Part shown: one piece after another, positions 49,088 to 52,474 of the stretch | Layout: each line of letters begins with the position of its first letter | Position numbering within the stretch: the first letter of the stretch is position 1 | NCBI RefSeq assembly: GCF_014649375.1 | Contig: NZ_BMSX01000042.1 | Location: 1-52,474 of the forward strand | Direction: 5' to 3' | Origin: Streptomyces aurantiogriseus | Lineage (GTDB): Bacteria; Actinomycetota; Actinomycetes; Streptomycetales; Streptomycetaceae | Length of the DNA: 52,474 nt | The notes under the pieces: model-generated | Databases searched by the model: none | What the model was told of the DNA's origin: nothing | Seen by the model: the letters and a program-made list of their open reading frames with translations, nothing else | Program-made: the position numbers and the translations under genes

Positions 49088-51583
49088 TCAGCGACCGGCG
49101 CTGTCCACGACCGCTGACCACTCGTCCAGCAGGGCCTGCGCCGAGGCGTCGTCGGGCCCCTCAGCCCACAGATGCGTGACCGCCTCGGCCGGGTCCGGCA
49201 GCACCATCACCCAGCGCCCGTCCGTCTCCACCACGCGGACGCCGTCGGTGGTGTCCACAAAGCGGTCTCCGGCCGCTTCGACGACCCGCCGCATCACGAG
49301 CCCCTTGACCGCCCACGGGGTCGCGAGATCCCGCTTCAGGACGTGCGCTCGAGGAATCCGCGCGTCGATCTGGCTCAGCGTGAGCTGCGTCCGGGCCACG
49401 AGCCCGATCAGCCGCACGAAGGCCGCCGTACCGTCGAAGACACTGCTGAACTCGGGGACGATGAAACCGCCCTTGCCATCCCCGCCGAAGATGGTCGACT
49501 CATCCCGCCCCACCCGGGTCAGGTCATCGGGCGAGGTCGTCGTCCACTCGACCTGCGTCCCGTGATAGGCCGCCACCTGCTCCGCGATCCTCGTCGTGGT
49601 GACCGGCAGGGCCACCCGCCCGCTGCGCCGCTCGGCGGCCACCAGGTCGAGCAGCACGAGCAGCGCCCGATCGTCCTCGATGATCCGGCCCTTCTCGTCC
49701 ACCAGGGAGAGCCGCTCGCCCACCGGGTCGAACCGCACGCCGAAGTGGGCTCGCGAGGATGCCACGATCTCGCCGAGCCGCACCAGCCCCGAGCGCCGCT
49801 GGTCACCCGTCTCCGTCGGCCTGGCCTCGTTCAGACCAGGATTGATGGTCAGCGAGTCCACCCCGAGCTTCCCGAGCAAACTCGGCAGGACAAGCCCGGC
49901 ACTGCCGTTCGAGGCATCGACAACGACCTTCAGCCCGGACTCGGAGATCCCGGACGTGTCCACGTTCCGCAGGAGCGACCCGGTGTACGAGTCGAAGACG
50001 CTGGCCGGAAAATGCAGGTCCCCGATCTCCCCCGGGAACGCCCGCCGGTACTCCTGCCGCGCGAACACCCGGTCCAGCTTCCGCTGACTGCCCTGCGAAA
50101 GATCGGCACCCTGTCCGTCGAAGAACATGATGTCCACGGAATCCGGCACCCCGGGCGAGGTCCGGATCATGATCCCGCCGGCACTCCCCCGAGCAGTCTG
50201 CTGCCGCGCCACAGGCAGCGGTACGTTCTCCAGATCCCGTACATCGATGGCGCTGGCCTGCAGCGCGGAGATGACGGCCCGCTTCAGCGCCCGGGCACCA
50301 CGGGAGTGGTCGCGGGCCGTGGTGACGGTGGAGCCCTTCTTCAGCGTCGTCGCGTAGGCGCCGGCGAGACGCACGGCCAACTCGGGTGTGATCTCGACGT
50401 TCAGGATTCCCGAGACCCCACGGGCGCCGAAGAGGTGCGCCTGTCCTCGCGATTCCCAGATCACCGAGGTGTTGACGAACGCACCGGCTTCGATGGTCTT
50501 GAACGGATAGACCCGCACATTGCCCTGCACGATCGATTCTTCACCGATCAGGCATTCATCACCGATGACGGCCCCGTCCTCGATTCTGGCCGCCCGCATG
50601 ATGTCGGTGTTCTTTCCGACCACACACCCGCGCAGATTGCTGTGCTGCCCGACGTACACGTTGTCGTGCACGACAGCCTTGTGCAGGAAGGCTCCGCTCT
50701 TCACCACGACGTTGGATCCGACGACGGTGTGCTCGCGGATTTCCGCGCCGGCCTCCACCTTCGCGTAGTCCCCGATGTAGAGCGGCCCCCGCAGAACGGC
50801 ATCGGGATGCACCTCGGCGCCTTCAGCCACCCATACGCCCGGCGAGATCTCGAAGCCGTCGAGTTCGACGTCGACCTTGCCCTCCAGCACGTCGGCCTGG
50901 GCCTTCACGTAGCTCTCGTGCGTGCCGACGTCCTCCCAGTAGCCCTCCGCGACATAGCCGTAGATCGGCTTGCCCTCCTTCATCAACTGCGGGAAGACGT
51001 CGCCGGACCAGTCCACGGGAACATCGGCCTCGACATACTCGAAGACTTCGGGCTCCATCACGTAGATGCCCGTGTTCACGGTGTCCGAGAAAACCTGGCC
51101 CCAGGTCGGCTTCTCCAGGAACCGCTCGACCTTGCCCTCTTCGTCGACGATCGTGATGCCGAATTCCAGAGGATTGGGTACCCGCGTCAGGCATACCGTG
51201 ACCAGAGCGCCCTTTTCCTTGTGGAAGTTGATCAGCTCGGTGAGGTCGAAGTCGGTCAGGGCATCACCGGAGATCACGAGGAAGGCGTCGTCCTTCAACG
51301 CCTCCTCTGCGTTCTTGACGCTTCCGGCGGTACCGAGTGGCTTCTCCTCATTGGCATAGCTGAGCTCCATTCCGAGTTCTTCACCGTCACCGAAGTAGTT
51401 CTTGACCAGTGACGCCAGGAACTGCACAGTGACGACTGTCTCGTTGAGCCCATGCCTTTTGAGCAGCCTCAGAACGTGCTCCATGATCGGCCGGTTGGCC
51501 ACCGGCAGGAGCGGCTTGGGCATGCTCGAGGTCATAGGGCGAAGGCGCGTGCCTTCGCCTCCGGCCATCACGACGGCCTTCAT
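49088..51583 (-). CDS. Mannose-1-P guanylyltransferase/phosphomannomutase-like fusion
   Basis: 831 residues. Residues 1-235 are a nucleotidyltransferase (MKAVVMAGGEGTRLRPMTSS, with MPKPLLPVANRP, VISGDALTDFD and FLEKPT). Residues 245-370 are a left-handed beta-helix (VHPDAVLRGPLYIGDYAKV, CVVGKNTDIMRA). The rest is phosphohexomutase-like. The phospho-serine loop reads TARDHSRGAR, but the metal loop, usually DPDGDR, reads FDPVGERL, and the sugar loop GExSGH reads FGGDGKGGF. So the mutase half looks inactive or altered while the transferase half is intact. It likely makes a sugar nucleotide for mannosyl-lipids or glycans, fitting the phosphatidyltransferase upstream. AGGAGG precedes the ATG. Confidence 0.88.
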   Translation of the reverse strand: MKAVVMAGGEGTRLRPMTSSMPKPLLPVANRPIMEHVLRLLKRHGLNETVVTVQFLASLVKNYFGDGEELGMELSYANEEKPLGTAGSVKNAEEALKDDAFLVISGDALTDFDLTELINFHKEKGALVTVCLTRVPNPLEFGITIVDEEGKVERFLEKPTWGQVFSDTVNTGIYVMEPEVFEYVEADVPVDWSGDVFPQLMKEGKPIYGYVAEGYWEDVGTHESYVKAQADVLEGKVDVELDGFEISPGVWVAEGAEVHPDAVLRGPLYIGDYAKVEAGAEIREHTVVGSNVVVKSGAFLHKAVVHDNVYVGQHSNLRGCVVGKNTDIMRAARIEDGAVIGDECLIGEESIVQGNVRVYPFKTIEAGAFVNTSVIWESRGQAHLFGARGVSGILNVEITPELAVRLAGAYATTLKKGSTVTTARDHSRGARALKRAVISALQASAIDVRDLENVPLPVARQQTARGSAGGIMIRTSPGVPDSVDIMFFDGQGADLSQGSQRKLDRVFARQEYRRAFPGEIGDLHFPASVFDSYTGSLLRNVDTSGISESGLKVVVDASNGSAGLVLPSLLGKLGVDSLTINPGLNEARPTETGDQRRSGLVRLGEIVASSRAHFGVRFDPVGERLSLVDEKGRIIEDDRALLVLLDLVAAERRSGRVALPVTTTRIAEQVAAYHGTQVEWTTTSPDDLTRVGRDESTIFGGDGKGGFIVPEFSSVFDGTAAFVRLIGLVARTQLTLSQIDARIPRAHVLKRDLATPWAVKGLVMRRVVEAAGDRFVDTTDGVRVVETDGRWVMVLPDPAEAVTHLWAEGPDDASAQALLDEWSAVVDSAGR

Positions 51584-51697
51584 GTCGGAAGCGTCCTCCT
51601 TGAAGAGACGACGGTCTAGCCGACTTCACCCGTCCAGATTGTCCCGCATTTTTCCCCCGCGGGCCATCGAGCCACTGCTAGCTGCCAATGGGCGAGC

Positions 51698-52306
51698 TCA
51701 GTCGGCCATGGCGTCCGCACGGACCAGGCGGCGGACTTGTACCACGTAGAGGACTCCTGCCCACCAGTACAGCGTTGTACCCCATCCCGCGAACGCCCAT
51801 CCGAAAATAGCAGCGAGTGACGCCAGCCATCCACTTCCGTCACTGAGCAACAGAAGCGGGAAGGCGTACATCAGGTTGAAGGTGGCGGCCTTCCCGAGGA
51901 AGTTCACCTGGGGCGGCGGATAGCCGTGCCGCCTGAGGATGCCCACCATCACCAGCAGAACCAGTTCTCGCGCAAGAAGTACAGCCGTCAACCACACAGG
52001 CAGAATCTCGCGCCAGGTGAGACCGACCAAAGTCGAGAGAATGTAGAGCCGGTCCGCAGCCGGGTCGAGGAGCCGGCCGAGACTGCTGATCTGGTTCCAG
52101 CGCCGCGCGAGCTTGCCGTCCAGGTAGTCGCTGATCCCGCTCAGGGCCAGCACCAGGAGAGCCCAGCCGTCGCTCTGCGGGCCCCCGAACTCAGGCCTCA
52201 GAATCAGCCACAGGAACAGGGGCACGCCGACAAGACGCGCCATGCTGAGGATGTTGGGGATGGTGAGGACCCGGTCAGTCTGAACACGGGTCTCCTGGAC
52301 CTCCAC
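51698..52306 (-). CDS. CDP-alcohol phosphatidyltransferase (PgsA-like)
   Basis: 202 residues, six membrane helices. The full signature SDYLDGKLARR, eight residues, then GRLLDPAADR gives D-x2-DG-x2-AR-x8-G-x3-D-x3-D. It transfers a phosphatidyl group from CDP-diacylglycerol to an alcohol. Glycerol phosphate is likely, but inositol phosphate cannot be excluded. GTG at 52306 has GGAGG seven bases before; longer frames run into the rRNA terminator. It corresponds to pgsA2 of the mycobacterial cluster and starts about 60 bp after the rRNA terminator. Confidence 0.92.
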   Translation of the reverse strand: MEVQETRVQTDRVLTIPNILSMARLVGVPLFLWLILRPEFGGPQSDGWALLVLALSGISDYLDGKLARRWNQISSLGRLLDPAADRLYILSTLVGLTWREILPVWLTAVLLARELVLLVMVGILRRHGYPPPQVNFLGKAATFNLMYAFPLLLLSDGSGWLASLAAIFGWAFAGWGTTLYWWAGVLYVVQVRRLVRADAMAD

Positions 52307-52367
52307 CCGGGGGCCTCCAGTAGGAAACGAGCCAACGATGCTCCCTGACCTTACCTCAACGCAAAAA

Positions 52368-52406
52368 AGCTCTGGCTCTCGGGCTGCATGCCCAAGAGCC
52401 AGAGCT
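52368..52406 (-). terminator. rRNA operon terminator
   Basis: A 17-bp stem with one mismatch, AGCTCTGGCTCT...GGGC against GCCC...AGAGCCAGAGCT, with a 5-base loop. On the minus strand it is followed by TTTTTT (52363-52368). It stands right after the 5S gene and is one of the few T-run terminators in the window. Confidence 0.95.
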
Positions 52407-52415
52407 CTAAAGGGA

Positions 52416-52474
52416 GTTCGGCGGCGTCCTACTCTCCCACAGGGTCCCCCCTGCAGTACCATCGGCGCTGTAAG
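52416..52474 (-). rRNA. 5S ribosomal RNA, 3' end only
   Basis: The minus strand from the right edge reads CAGCGCCGATGGTACTGCAG, then a G-run, ACCCTGTGGGAGAGTAGGAC and GCCGCCGAAC. This is the conserved 3' half of actinobacterial 5S rRNA. The 5' half, and presumably 23S and 16S, lie beyond the window. The exact 3' end (52415-52417) is approximate. Confidence 0.95.

Noticed and set aside
49172..51412. 746-codon plus-strand frame
   Set aside because: Antisense shadow of the nucleotidyltransferase/mutase gene.

Overview
The window reads as chromosomal DNA from a Streptomyces, or a very close actinobacterial relative. GC content is very high, GTG starts are common, many operons are translationally coupled through ATGA/GTGA overlaps, and several genes look leaderless with the -10 box abutting the start codon. 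There is a DUF5999 protein, a rare TTA leucine codon in a low-GC gene, and a core block that matches the actinobacterial pgsA2-DUF881-sbp-DUF881-garA-ftsR-DUF151-merR-gcvP neighbourhood known from Mycobacterium (Rv1822-Rv1832).

Left part (1-7.7 kb): accessory DNA. A low-GC two-gene cassette (217-1982) lies next to a Tn7-like transposition operon on the minus strand: tnsA, tnsB, tnsC and a tniQ-like gene whose product carries six tandem Cys4 zinc-finger units. Facing it head to head is a decayed remnant that joins the start of a second tnsA directly to the start of a second tniQ. Three short direct repeats that resemble transposase-binding sites lie between the two.

7.7-18 kb: a mosaic of single genes. 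These encode a two-domain VOC protein, a class II glutamine amidotransferase, a membrane protein, an NAD-dependent epimerase, a PhzF-like isomerase, a CPBP protease, a broken substrate-binding/VWA remnant, a glutamate-cysteine ligase homologue and DUF5999.

17-23 kb: a xylan/xylo-oligosaccharide module. A LacI-family repressor lies apart from a minus-strand operon (binding protein, two permeases, GH10 xylanase), and both share an AAGTTTCGACGG operator core.

23-34 kb: a potassium module. It comprises kdpFABC plus kdpED, preceded by an extra 27-residue one-helix protein, a divergent KimA/KUP-like APC permease and a frameshifted small gene. The three promoters share GTCA-N7-GTCA-type direct repeats, a candidate KdpE regulon.

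34-38 kb: a molybdate module. A HTH-Mop regulator-like protein precedes modABC, in which modC has a five-copy 21-bp repeat at its start, and a double-Mop protein follows.

38-52.5 kb: conserved core. It holds gcvP behind a tandem glycine riboswitch, a PRC-barrel protein, a nucleotidyltransferase, dinB, and the cell-cycle/envelope cluster (MerR, DUF151, FtsR, FHA, DUF881, Sbp, DUF881). These are followed by a sugar-phosphate nucleotidyltransferase/phosphomannomutase fusion, a CDP-alcohol phosphatidyltransferase, a strong terminator and the 3' end of a 5S rRNA, the tail of an rRNA operon entering from the right edge. All family assignments are by eye; no database search was run.
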